Shown here one piece after another: positions 8,897 to 16,415 of a stretch of 64,000 nt of DNA. The notes beneath the pieces were generated by a model. It searched no databases. It saw nothing but the letters and a program-made list of their open reading frames with translations, and was not told the DNA's origin. The translations under genes were made by a program, and so were the position numbers. Positions within the stretch are counted from its first letter, which is position 1; each line of letters begins with the position of its first letter. Origin of the DNA: [Clostridium] fimetarium (GTDB taxonomy: Bacteria; Bacillota; Clostridia; Lachnospirales; Lachnospiraceae); assembly GCF_900111235.1 (NCBI RefSeq), contig NZ_FOJI01000005.1, positions 62,001-126,000 on the forward strand, in the 5' to 3' direction.

Positions 8897-9064
8897 ATGA
8901 TAATTGAAAAAACGGTTCATTCATTAAAACGATACAAATGGTATATGAAAAAGAAATTCGCGAAAGAGTGCTGTCGCATAAATCTTTTAGAAGTTATCTA
9001 TAATAGATATTATAAGTATGAAAGATTTGTGCCTATGGCACAAACATGGGATGTGTCTTGCTAA
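8897..9064 (+). CDS. Small 55-residue protein ending in MAQTWDVSC
   Basis: An open frame with a strong GAGGTGAGG ribosome binding site starts at 8897. It encodes a basic, Tyr- and Cys-containing peptide (KRYKWYMKKKFAKECCR in the middle, YKYERFVPMAQTWDV near the end) with no membrane span or signal peptide. The function is not recognised. It lies 26 bases before the OpuCA start. A second, frame-broken copy of its 3' part, including the YK(Y/H)ERF(V/L)P and AQTWDV words, lies at 33265-33362. That copy argues that the peptide was once a spreading coding unit rather than chance. Confidence 0.5.
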   Translation: MIIEKTVHSLKRYKWYMKKKFAKECCRINLLEVIYNRYYKYERFVPMAQTWDVSC

Positions 9065-9090
9065 AGTAAGCCACAGGAATGGAGAAAAGG

Positions 9091-10278
9091 ATGATTGAAT
9101 TTAAAAATGTATCAAAGGTATATCCAGGTAATAAGGTTGCTGTAGAAAATATTAACCTTAAGTTTGAAACAGGTGAGTTTATATGCTTTGTTGGAACATC
9201 TGGTAGCGGTAAAACAACATGTATGAGAATGATTAACCGTATGAATATTCCGAGCAAAGGAACGGTTTTAATTGACGGAAGAGATATTAGTAAAACAAAT
9301 GAAATTAATTTGCGAAGACGTATCGGATATGTGATTCAACAAATTGGATTGATGCCCCATATGAAAATCTATGAAAATATTACAATGGTACCCAAGCTAT
9401 TAAAATGGTCTGAGGATAAGATGAATAAAGTAGCACGTGAATTGTTAAAAAAAGTAGATTTGCCAGAAAGTTATCTTGATTGTTACCCATCAGAACTGTC
9501 AGGCGGTCAGCAACAACGTATCGGGGTCATTCGTGCGTTGGCAGCAGATCAGGAGATTATTCTAATGGATGAGCCTTTTGGTGCGCTAGATCCTATTACA
9601 CGTGATACACTTCAGCAACTTGTAAAACAATTACAACGTGAAATGGGAAAGACTATCATCTTTGTAACGCATGATATGGATGAAGCCCTAAAGTTATCAG
9701 ACCGTATGGTTGTCATGGACAAAGGACAAGTTGTTCAATTTGATACGCCGGATGGAATATTAGCGAACCCTGCTAATGATTTCGTACGTGAAATGCTAGG
9801 GGAAGAGCGCTTAAATCGTGCTCAGTTTGATTATGAGACGGTTGAAAAAATGATGGTGCTTGAACCAATATGCATCTTGGAAAATCAAACGGTGGCCGAG
9901 GCAATTCAAATTATGAGAAAAAATCGCGTTGATACACTACTTGTAGTGAATGAAGAAAAACATTTGATGGGACAAGTTGATATTTTCGCTCTTGACCAGA
10001 GACGAATGGGCACCGACCGTGTGGGTAATCACACAAAAAAGATAAGTTATCTTTACAACGATACAAAAATACGAGACGCCATATATTATATCAATGATTT
10101 AGGGTTCCGCAATATTCCTGTTGTAAATAAAGATCTTGTATTGGCTGGACTTGTAACTCGTGCCTCAGTTGTAGATAAAGTATATGAAAGCTATTGGAGT
10201 GATTATCAGCCTGAAGGTGATGATACAATTCATCAGATAAAACCTGAGAAGATGTCAGCAGTGGAGGATACTCTATGA
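9091..10278 (+). CDS. opuCA: Osmoprotectant (glycine betaine/carnitine/choline) ABC transporter ATPase with CBS domains
   Basis: This 395-residue protein has a Walker A GTSGSGKTT (35-43), the QQIGLMPHM Q-loop, signature LSGGQQQR and Walker B ILMDEPFGALD. Two C-terminal CBS domains follow (about 250-375: VLEPICILENQTVAEAIQIMRKNRVDTLLVV and NDTKIRDAIYYINDLGFRNIPVV). In OpuA/OpuC transporters these sense ionic strength or c-di-AMP. ATG 9091 has GGAG six bases upstream and is preferred over ATG 9079, which lacks proper spacing. It overlaps the next gene by four bases. The operon order, ATPase-permease-binding lipoprotein-permease, matches OpuC of Gram-positives. Confidence 0.9.
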   Translation: MIEFKNVSKVYPGNKVAVENINLKFETGEFICFVGTSGSGKTTCMRMINRMNIPSKGTVLIDGRDISKTNEINLRRRIGYVIQQIGLMPHMKIYENITMVPKLLKWSEDKMNKVARELLKKVDLPESYLDCYPSELSGGQQQRIGVIRALAADQEIILMDEPFGALDPITRDTLQQLVKQLQREMGKTIIFVTHDMDEALKLSDRMVVMDKGQVVQFDTPDGILANPANDFVREMLGEERLNRAQFDYETVEKMMVLEPICILENQTVAEAIQIMRKNRVDTLLVVNEEKHLMGQVDIFALDQRRMGTDRVGNHTKKISYLYNDTKIRDAIYYINDLGFRNIPVVNKDLVLAGLVTRASVVDKVYESYWSDYQPEGDDTIHQIKPEKMSAVEDTL

Positions 10279-10940
10279 TAGATTATTTAATTAAAAATAG
10301 ATCTTTACTTGAATTAAAAATAGGCGAGCATTTCCTTATATCTATCGTGGCCTTGATGATAGGTACTATAATCGCTGTACCTATAGGTATTTTAATTACA
10401 AAATCACCTAAGTTATCGCAGGTGGTTATCTCTTTTTGTTCAGTTTTACAGACCATACCATCATTAGCACTTTTGGCGATTATGGTTCCCTTGTTTGGGG
10501 TTGGAAAACTACCGGCTATTATAGCGTTGGTAATATATTCATTACTTCCAATTTTGAGAAACACATATTTAGGAATGAATTCTGTTGATAAAAATATAAT
10601 TGATGCATCGAAAGGAATGGGAATGACATGGATGCAGATAGTAGCTCATGTTAAAGTTCCGTTAGCTTTTCCAGTTATCATGTCAGGAATTCGTTTATCT
10701 GCAGTATATATGGTTGCTTGGGCAACGCTTGCATCTTATATTGGTGCTGGTGGTCTTGGAGATTTTATATTCATGGGATTGAACAACTTTAATTTCTATG
10801 CAATTATAGCCGGCACAGTACCTGTTACATTAATGGCGCTGCTATTTGATGGTTTGCTCAGTATTGTTGAACGTAAACTTACACCTAAAACAACTAGAGA
10901 TATTGCACACCAGTCTGGGAAGGAGTCTGCCAATGTTTAA
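10275..10940 (+). CDS. opuCB: Osmoprotectant ABC transporter permease
   Basis: This 221-residue integral membrane protein has about five to six helices and the binding-protein-dependent transport EAA loop (IDASKGMGMTWMQIVAHVKVPLAFPVIMSG). The segment SVLQTIPSLALLAIMVPLFG is highly conserved in OpuCB/ProW-like permeases. The start overlaps the end of opuCA by four bases behind GGAGG. It should form a heterodimer with the permease encoded at 11964-12599. Confidence 0.9.
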   Translation: MIDYLIKNRSLLELKIGEHFLISIVALMIGTIIAVPIGILITKSPKLSQVVISFCSVLQTIPSLALLAIMVPLFGVGKLPAIIALVIYSLLPILRNTYLGMNSVDKNIIDASKGMGMTWMQIVAHVKVPLAFPVIMSGIRLSAVYMVAWATLASYIGAGGLGDFIFMGLNNFNFYAIIAGTVPVTLMALLFDGLLSIVERKLTPKTTRDIAHQSGKESANV

Positions 10941-11964
10941 AGAAAAAAAGAATAAGAAATCATTAAGATATATGATACTCACATTTATGCTAGTAATTAC
11001 AATGACAGTGTCTGGATGTTCCCTACCGGGTCTTGGTAAAAGTGTATCTGATAATGGGATAATCATTGCAGGTGGAAATACAACAGAGCGTCAAATACTT
11101 GCAGAAATCGTAAGTCAGATGTGCAAACATTATTTGGCAAGTACGGATATAACTTTAATCAATAATCTCGGTTCTTCAATGCTGATTTTGCAAGCACTGG
11201 ATCGGGATGATGCAAATATTTCAGGTGCTATGTATACAGGTACTTCGCTAACAGGAGAGCTGGGTCTAGATTCTACAACGGATCCTGTAAAAGCGATGGA
11301 AGATGTAGTAAACGGTTATAACACAAAATATAATATGGTGTGGTTCCCCTCTTATGGATTTGAAAACACATATGCATTTATGATTACTCGTGAATTGTCA
11401 GAGGAGAAGGGAATTACAAAAATCAGTCAGCTGAAAGACTATGCAGCAACGCTTAAAGTAGGTGTTGATACCAGTTGGATTGAACGTAAAGGCGATGGAT
11501 ATGAAGGATTTAAGAAGTTGTATGGGTTCGATTTTGCAAATATAAACGCTATGGAGATTGGTCTGGTGTATAATGCACTTCATGCGGGCGAGATGGATGT
11601 GGCGCTGGGCTATTCTACAGATGGTCGAATTGATGGATATGATCTTGTTGTTTTAGAGGATGACCAGCATTTATTCCCACCATATGAAGCCAGCCCCGTT
11701 GTGACAAAAGAGCTGCTTCGAAAATACCCAGATATTGAAACTGTGCTTTTGAAGCTTGAAGGTGAGATTGATTCCAAAATGATGCAGAAAATGAATCGAA
11801 ATTCAGATGAACAGCAGATTGAACCACGTGTTATAGCAAAACAATTTCTTGAGGAAAACAATTATTTCCAAGCAAAAAAAGTGATACCACTTTCAGAGCG
11901 TCCACTATATAAGAATATAGTTCAAGATATTCTGCCACTAGATGAAGAAAAGGGGACTAAATAA
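10933..11964 (+). CDS. opuCC: Osmoprotectant-binding lipoprotein
   Basis: This 343-residue protein starts inside the end of opuCB (8-base overlap) with AGGAG eight bases upstream. A lipoprotein signal peptide (KKNKKSLRYMILTFMLVITMTVSGC) puts the lipid-modified cysteine at residue 29. The mature part is an OpuAC-type substrate-binding protein: IIAGGNTTERQILAEIVSQM, DANISGAMYTGTSLTGELG, and VALGYSTDGRIDGYDLVVLEDDQHLFPPYEASPVV. It delivers glycine betaine, carnitine or choline to the two permeases. The exact ligand cannot be read from sequence alone. Longer in-frame starts upstream lie wholly inside opuCB and are unlikely. Confidence 0.88.
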   Translation: MFKEKKNKKSLRYMILTFMLVITMTVSGCSLPGLGKSVSDNGIIIAGGNTTERQILAEIVSQMCKHYLASTDITLINNLGSSMLILQALDRDDANISGAMYTGTSLTGELGLDSTTDPVKAMEDVVNGYNTKYNMVWFPSYGFENTYAFMITRELSEEKGITKISQLKDYAATLKVGVDTSWIERKGDGYEGFKKLYGFDFANINAMEIGLVYNALHAGEMDVALGYSTDGRIDGYDLVVLEDDQHLFPPYEASPVVTKELLRKYPDIETVLLKLEGEIDSKMMQKMNRNSDEQQIEPRVIAKQFLEENNYFQAKKVIPLSERPLYKNIVQDILPLDEEKGTK

Positions 11965-12599
11965 TGCAAGCTTTATTAAAATATTACCAAGTAAATGGAA
12001 ACTATGTATGGGATCAGTTTTTAACGCATTTCTTAATTTCAATCTATGGTGTTTTATTTGCAGCTATTATTACAATACCAATTGGCTTCTATATTGCTAG
12101 ACATAGTACCTTGGCTGGATGGTTTATTGCTCTGGCTAATATTATTCAGACAATTCCTTCGCTTGCCTTGTTGTCAATACTAATGGTTTTTATTGGACTT
12201 GGATCAAATACGGTTATCGTAACGGTATTTCTTTACTCAATACTTCCAATATTAAAGAATACCTATACCGCAGTTAAAAATGTGGACAAAGACTTATTAG
12301 ATGTTGCAAAGGGACTTGGAATGACCAATAATCAGATACGAGTTAAGGTAGAAATACCGCTATCGTTGTCTGTGATTATGGCAGGAGTCCGGAATGCAAT
12401 TGTAATTGCAATTGCCATAACCGCAGTTGGAACATTTATTGGTGCTGGTGGATTGGGAGATATTATTTCTCGTGGTATCAACGTAACAGATGGATCAGCA
12501 ATCATCTGGGCCGGCGCACTTCCTACGGCTTTAATGGCTGTAATCTGTGATCTGGTACTTGGTAAAATCGAGAGAAATCTTGCGAAACGGTATTCATAA
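11964..12599 (+). CDS. opuCD: Osmoprotectant ABC transporter permease
   Basis: This 211-residue permease is paralogous to the one at 10275-10940. It has NIIQTIPSLALLSILMVFIGLG and the EAA loop DVAKGLGMTNNQIRVKVEIPLSLSVIMAG, then AITAVGTFIGAGGLGDIISRG. Its ATG shares one base with the stop of the lipoprotein gene, so the four genes are translationally coupled. It completes a typical OpuC transporter. Confidence 0.9.
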   Translation: MQALLKYYQVNGNYVWDQFLTHFLISIYGVLFAAIITIPIGFYIARHSTLAGWFIALANIIQTIPSLALLSILMVFIGLGSNTVIVTVFLYSILPILKNTYTAVKNVDKDLLDVAKGLGMTNNQIRVKVEIPLSLSVIMAGVRNAIVIAIAITAVGTFIGAGGLGDIISRGINVTDGSAIIWAGALPTALMAVICDLVLGKIERNLAKRYS

Positions 12600-12609
12600 A
12601 AGATTATTT

Positions 12610-12655
12610 CAAGCCTCGTAAGTGCCACAAAATTGGTACTTAAGGGGCTTGATTT
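12610..12655 (+). terminator. Terminator of the opu operon
   Basis: A long imperfect hairpin (CAAGCC at 12610 pairing with GGCTTG ending at 12651, with inner TAAGT/ACTTA and CCA/TGG pairs) is followed by ATTTT. The T run is short, so efficiency is uncertain. Confidence 0.6.
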
Positions 12656-12807
12656 TGCTGTTCACATTAAATCTATTTTTTTATATCTGGATGATTAAGT
12701 ACTGTAAAATGCTAAGAAGTATTAACTTGAAAATAGTTTGATGCAGTGGCCTATGAAGAAATGAAACCTTGAGATGTCCTAGAAACAAAGGAAGAAGTTG
12801 CATGTGA

Positions 12808-12990
12808 AGTTACCAGCATAAAACAAAAGAAAAGAAAGATATAGTTACTTTTCGATTAGAAGCGAAACGTAAAAAGTTGACAGATACGCTTCTAGATGAT
12901 TTAATTACCAAGGAAGCATATCATGAGATGTACAATGATTTAGTAATTGACTTGCATAAATCAGTCGATAAACGTACAATAATAGAGTGA
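12808..12990 (+). pseudogene. Remnant of a serine recombinase C-terminus (copy A)
   Basis: The open fragment reads KKDIVTFRLEAKRKKL, then TDTLLDDLITKEAYHEMYNDL and a stop. The KKLTD-L-D-I-KEAY pattern is the coiled-coil tail of large serine recombinases. No catalytic domain is visible in the 200 bases upstream, only shifted short open stretches (for example DVLETKEEVACEV near 12773), so the gene is a truncated relic. A very similar tail lies at 43638-43760. Both are followed within about 110 bases by a small basic ORF beginning MS. The rest of 12656-13096 holds no recognisable gene. Confidence 0.5.
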
Positions 12991-13096
12991 ATCCTTGATG
13001 GTTTTGACTGTGTGGTATGTGAAAGTATTATCTAGACGGTCGTATTGAAAAAACACATAAAAAAAAATAAAATAATATTCAATGGAGGAATACAAA

Positions 13097-13258
13097 ATGT
13101 CGATGAAAGATATGGATAGAATGAAAAAATTAATAGATGAGAAGAAATTAAAAGGTGGTTTCTTACCAGAAGAAAAAAAGATTGGTTCTGGTAGTGTTGA
13201 AAAGAAGAATAAGAATATAGGACTTGATTTTACTAGAACGAAAAAAATATCACAGTAG
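13097..13258 (+). CDS. Small basic protein (53 residues) downstream of recombinase remnant A
   Basis: ATG 13097 follows AATGGAGGAA with good spacing. The 53-residue product is highly charged (MSMKDMDRMKKLIDEKKLKG at the start, FTRTKKISQ at the end), with no membrane span and no cysteine. I do not recognise the family. Its first eleven residues resemble those of the small ORF at 43848 (MSx-(K/R)-(D/N)-x-DRxKK), which also follows a recombinase tail. A conserved companion gene of the recombinase is possible. Confidence 0.5.
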   Translation: MSMKDMDRMKKLIDEKKLKGGFLPEEKKIGSGSVEKKNKNIGLDFTRTKKISQ

Positions 13259-13341
13259 ATTTTTATAATTCACTCAAAATGCTGAAGTAAGGGCACGATC
13301 GAGCGAATTTGAATCTAAAAGGACATATAATAGTAATAAAA

Positions 13342-13377
13342 AAAATACCGCATGTATATTATGAATGCGGTATTTTT
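13342..13377. terminator. Bidirectional intrinsic terminator
   Basis: A near-perfect dyad with a core of ATACCGCAT pairing with ATGCGGTAT (13345-13353 and 13365-13373) has A-rich and T-rich flanks, so it can end transcription on both strands. It separates the small ORF from the threonine aldolase gene. Confidence 0.8.
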
Positions 13378-13472
13378 GTATATGTTATTAAAGCAATATT
13401 TAAAGCATAAAACTTTGAAATGGTTGCGTGAATAAATAAACGATATAAAGATTTTAACGGAGGAAAATATAT

Positions 13473-14498
13473 ATGATACATTTTGACAGTGATTATTTAG
13501 AAGGAGCGCATCCTGAAATATTAAGGCGACTGATGGAAACGAACATGGAAAAAACATCAGGTTATGGAACAGATATTTATTGTGAAGAGGCTAGAAAAAA
13601 AATAAGGAAAGTATGTAATTGTCCGGAGGCTGAAGTTTTCTTTTTAATGGGAGGAACGCAGACGAATGCAACTGTAATTGATGCAATGCTTTCAAGGACT
13701 GAAGGCGTTATAGCTGCTGATAGCGGGCACATAAGCATTCATGAAGCAGGTGCCATAGAAGCTAGTGGCCATAAAGTTTTGGCGTTACCACACGAAAATG
13801 GAAAATTGTCAGCATCTGCAATAGAAAAATATATTGAGAATTTTTATGATGATGGAAATCATGAGCATATGGTTTCTCCTGGAATGGTATACATTTCTCA
13901 TCCAACGGAGTATGGAACTCTTTATACGAAAAAAGAACTGGAAGAAATCAGGATAGTATGTCATAGACATGAAATCCCCCTATATCTCGATGGAGCAAGA
14001 CTTGGATATGCGCTAGTGGCAAAGAATACTGACATAACGTTAGAAGTGATTACAAGTAACTGTGATGCATTTTATATCGGTGGAACGAAAGTTGGAGCAT
14101 TATTTGGAGAAGCGGTTGTATTTACAAAACCGAATAAAATAAAGCATTTCCTTTCTATAGTGAAGCAGCATGGAGCGTTGTTGGCCAAGGGACGTTTGCT
14201 AGGAATACAGTTTGACACACTCTTTGATAATAACCTATATTTTGAGATTTCAAAGAATGCCATAGAGATGGCTGACAAGTTAAAGAAAATTTTTGAAGAG
14301 AAGGGCTATAAGTTCTTTTTGAAAACACCGACAAATCAGCAGTTTATTATATTAGAAAATGAGAAGATGAAACAACTTTCTGAAAAAGTCACCTTTAGTT
14401 TTTGGGAAACATTGGATGAGAATCATACCGTAGTGAGATTCGCAACCAGTTGGGCCACTAATGAAGAAGATGTTGAGAAATTAAGACAAATCCTATAA
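13473..14498 (+). CDS. ltaE: Low-specificity L-threonine aldolase (beta-eliminating lyase family)
   Basis: This 341-residue PLP enzyme is of fold-type I. Family landmarks are FDSDYLEGAHPEIL, EVFFLMGGTQTNATVIDAML, the PLP-aspartate in PLYLDGARLGYAL and the Schiff-base lysine Lys206 in YIGGTKVGALFGEA. It should cleave L-threonine or L-allo-threonine to glycine and acetaldehyde; other aldol substrates cannot be excluded. The start is fixed by AACGGAGGA. The gene is apparently monocistronic, followed by the leader of tyrS. Confidence 0.88.
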   Translation: MIHFDSDYLEGAHPEILRRLMETNMEKTSGYGTDIYCEEARKKIRKVCNCPEAEVFFLMGGTQTNATVIDAMLSRTEGVIAADSGHISIHEAGAIEASGHKVLALPHENGKLSASAIEKYIENFYDDGNHEHMVSPGMVYISHPTEYGTLYTKKELEEIRIVCHRHEIPLYLDGARLGYALVAKNTDITLEVITSNCDAFYIGGTKVGALFGEAVVFTKPNKIKHFLSIVKQHGALLAKGRLLGIQFDTLFDNNLYFEISKNAIEMADKLKKIFEEKGYKFFLKTPTNQQFIILENEKMKQLSEKVTFSFWETLDENHTVVRFATSWATNEEDVEKLRQIL

Positions 14499-14552
14499 GC
14501 CAATACAAGCATTTTCAGAAGATTATAGATGCAATGAATATTTCTAAGATGT

Positions 14553-14581
14553 TTGACTTTTAATAAAATATAATATATCAT
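14553..14581 (+). promoter_or_regulatory. Probable promoter of the tyrS leader
   Basis: TTGACT (14553-14558), 17 bases, TATCAT (14576-14581). Other AT-rich hexamers nearby could also serve as -10, so the assignment is moderate. Transcription would begin just before the T-box. Confidence 0.4.
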
Positions 14582-14587
14582 CTATTT

Positions 14588-14886
14588 AATTGCATAAATT
14601 AAGAGTAAAGGCTATGAAAAGAATAAGTAACAATCATAAATACAAACAGAAAATTGCCGGTTGATGAGAGGCGTATGGATAATGATTGTGAATACATCTT
14701 GGAGCTGCGTACCGAATAGAGAAATCTTACTAGGCTACGACGGATAGGCACCCCGTGATCGTGTGCTAGAGTATCGCTTCGGCTGTACTTGATAAGGTAA
14801 GTAATGTGAGTTACTTATGAACTTAGGGTGGTATCACGAGATTATGTCTCGTCCTTTTGGTAAACAAGAGGGCGGGACTTTTTTGT
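14588..14886 (+). promoter_or_regulatory. T-box riboswitch, tyrosine-specific
   Basis: The leader shows the full T-box layout. Stem I contains the specifier loop GAA-UAC-A, with the Tyr codon UAC at 14693-14695. The conserved antiterminator box reads AGGGTGGTATCACG with the acceptor-binding UGGU at 14829-14832. A terminator follows, in which 14846-14855 pairs with 14869-14878 ahead of a TTTTTT run. The U after UGG matches a tRNA-Tyr discriminator A. Uncharged tRNA-Tyr should stabilise the antiterminator and switch on the tyrosyl-tRNA synthetase gene 50 bases downstream. The exact 5' edge is approximate. Confidence 0.93.
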
Positions 14887-14938
14887 TTGCATTTTTTAAT
14901 TCTTAATTAGGCAATAATAAAATTTTGGAGGTAATGTA

Positions 14939-16150
14939 ATGTTAGAACCGAAAGAGCAAATTAAGATTATTTGCAAAGGGACAGAGGAACTGATTAATGA
15001 AGAGGAATTGTTAGCGAAACTTGAAAAATCTTGTAGGGAAGAGCGACCATTAATAATTAAGTTAGGACTTGATCCATCTGCACCTGATATTCATCTAGGA
15101 CACACGGTGGTACTTCGGAAAGTGAAACAAATGCAGGATTTAGGACATCGCGCTGTAATCATTATTGGCGATTTTACAGGTAAAATAGGCGACCCAACAG
15201 GAAAGTCAAAAACAAGGATACCATTAAGTAATGAGCAAGTGTTAGAAAATGCAGAAACATATTGCGAACAGATTTTCAAGGTATTAGACAAAGAAAAAAC
15301 AGAAGTACGATTTAATAGTGAATGGTTATCGCGACTTAATTTTGAGGATGTCATTAAATTAGCGTCAACAACTACTGTTGCAAGAATGCTTGAAAGAGAT
15401 GATTTTCAAAATAGGTATAGGAGCCAGTTGCCGATAGGCATACATGAGTTTTTTTATCCTTTGATGCAGGCATATGATTCGGTTGAAATCAAAGCGGATA
15501 TTGAACTTGGAGGGACCGATCAAAAATTTAATGTGTTAATGGGAAGAACACTACAAAAATCAGTAGGACAAGAGCAGCAGATAGCGATGTTTATGCCTAT
15601 ACTTGTGGGTCTAGATGGTGTAGAAAAAATGAGTAAAAGTCTAGGAAATTATATTGGGGTTAATGAACCCTCCCAGATAATGTTTAAGAAGGTTATGGAA
15701 ATCCCTGACAAGTTGATTATCCATTATTTTGAACTGGTTACAGATGAACACCCAGATACAATTGAAAGAATAAAAGAAAAATTAGCATCTGGAATTAATC
15801 CCAAAGATGTAAAGTTAATCTTAGCGGATATAATAACTAAATTATATCATGGAGAAAATGAAGCGAATAAGGCAAGGCAATATTACGAAGTAGCCTTTTC
15901 AAAAAAGTCTATCCCAGATGATATTCCTGAATTATTGCTTGATTTAGAAAATGACACAATAGAAGGAATCGTACCACAATTAATTGCTATGGGAATCGTA
16001 CAAAGCAAAAGTGAATTTATTCGTCTAGTAAAGCAAAATGGAGTTCAGGTTAAAGGTGAAAAAATTGATTTGGATGATATGAAGAGGGTCCTTTGTTGTG
16101 GAGATGTTTTGAGGATAGGGAAGAAGAAATTCTTGAAGTTAATTAAATAA
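14939..16150 (+). CDS. tyrS: Tyrosyl-tRNA synthetase
   Basis: This 403-residue class I synthetase carries the HIGH-type motif HLGH ([15 protein letters not shown]), [14 protein letters not shown], the tyrosine-binding [22 protein letters not shown] and the signature KMSKS ([12 protein letters not shown]). A C-terminal S4 RNA-binding segment runs from about 340 ([21 protein letters not shown]). The short insertions and GTDQKFN place it in the TyrZ-like (TyrRS2) group. GGAGG eight bases upstream sets the start. Expression is controlled by the preceding Tyr T-box. Confidence 0.95.
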   Translation: MLEPKEQIKIICKGTEELINEEELLAKLEKSCREERPLIIKLGLDPSAPDIHLGHTVVLRKVKQMQDLGHRAVIIIGDFTGKIGDPTGKSKTRIPLSNEQVLENAETYCEQIFKVLDKEKTEVRFNSEWLSRLNFEDVIKLASTTTVARMLERDDFQNRYRSQLPIGIHEFFYPLMQAYDSVEIKADIELGGTDQKFNVLMGRTLQKSVGQEQQIAMFMPILVGLDGVEKMSKSLGNYIGVNEPSQIMFKKVMEIPDKLIIHYFELVTDEHPDTIERIKEKLASGINPKDVKLILADIITKLYHGENEANKARQYYEVAFSKKSIPDDIPELLLDLENDTIEGIVPQLIAMGIVQSKSEFIRLVKQNGVQVKGEKIDLDDMKRVLCCGDVLRIGKKKFLKLIK

Positions 16151-16201
16151 CTATTCTGGAGTTTGACAAGGACGGTGTCAGATTTAAGAATATAGATGTC
16201 G

Positions 16202-16230
16202 AGCGCCAGGAATTATCTTGGCGCTTTTTT
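16202..16230 (+). terminator. Terminator of tyrS
   Basis: AGCGCCA (16202-16208) pairs with TGGCGCT (16219-16225), followed by TTTTTT. An almost identical terminator with a compensating base-pair change lies at 25800-25827. Confidence 0.9.
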
Positions 16231-16306
16231 GCTGCAGAAAAGAGGAGATTATGAAATTATTATTCGAAACCCATATATTGGTAATAAAACAAGGGACCTA
16301 AAATCA

Positions 16307-16335
16307 TTGACAACAGAAGAATGGTATGATATATT
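16307..16335 (+). promoter_or_regulatory. Promoter of the surface-protein/symporter cluster
   Basis: Perfect TTGACA (16307-16312), 17-base spacer and TATATT (16330-16335). It lies about 80 bases before the start codon of the surface protein. Confidence 0.7.
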
Positions 16336-16415
16336 TTGTTTTATATTATCCCACTAATTCTGTATGAATAGTGGGAAAAGCCTATTTATCATAACTAGAC
16401 ATGGAGGAAGAAATT

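Noticed and set aside
10846-10932. Longer N-terminus for the osmoprotectant-binding lipoprotein
   Set aside because: It would lie wholly inside opuCB and would place residues ahead of a clear signal peptide; ATG 10933 has AGGAG and fits the lipobox.
11610-11861. Reverse-strand open frames inside the opu operon
   Set aside because: They are shadows of strongly supported transporter genes, without ribosome binding sites or domains.
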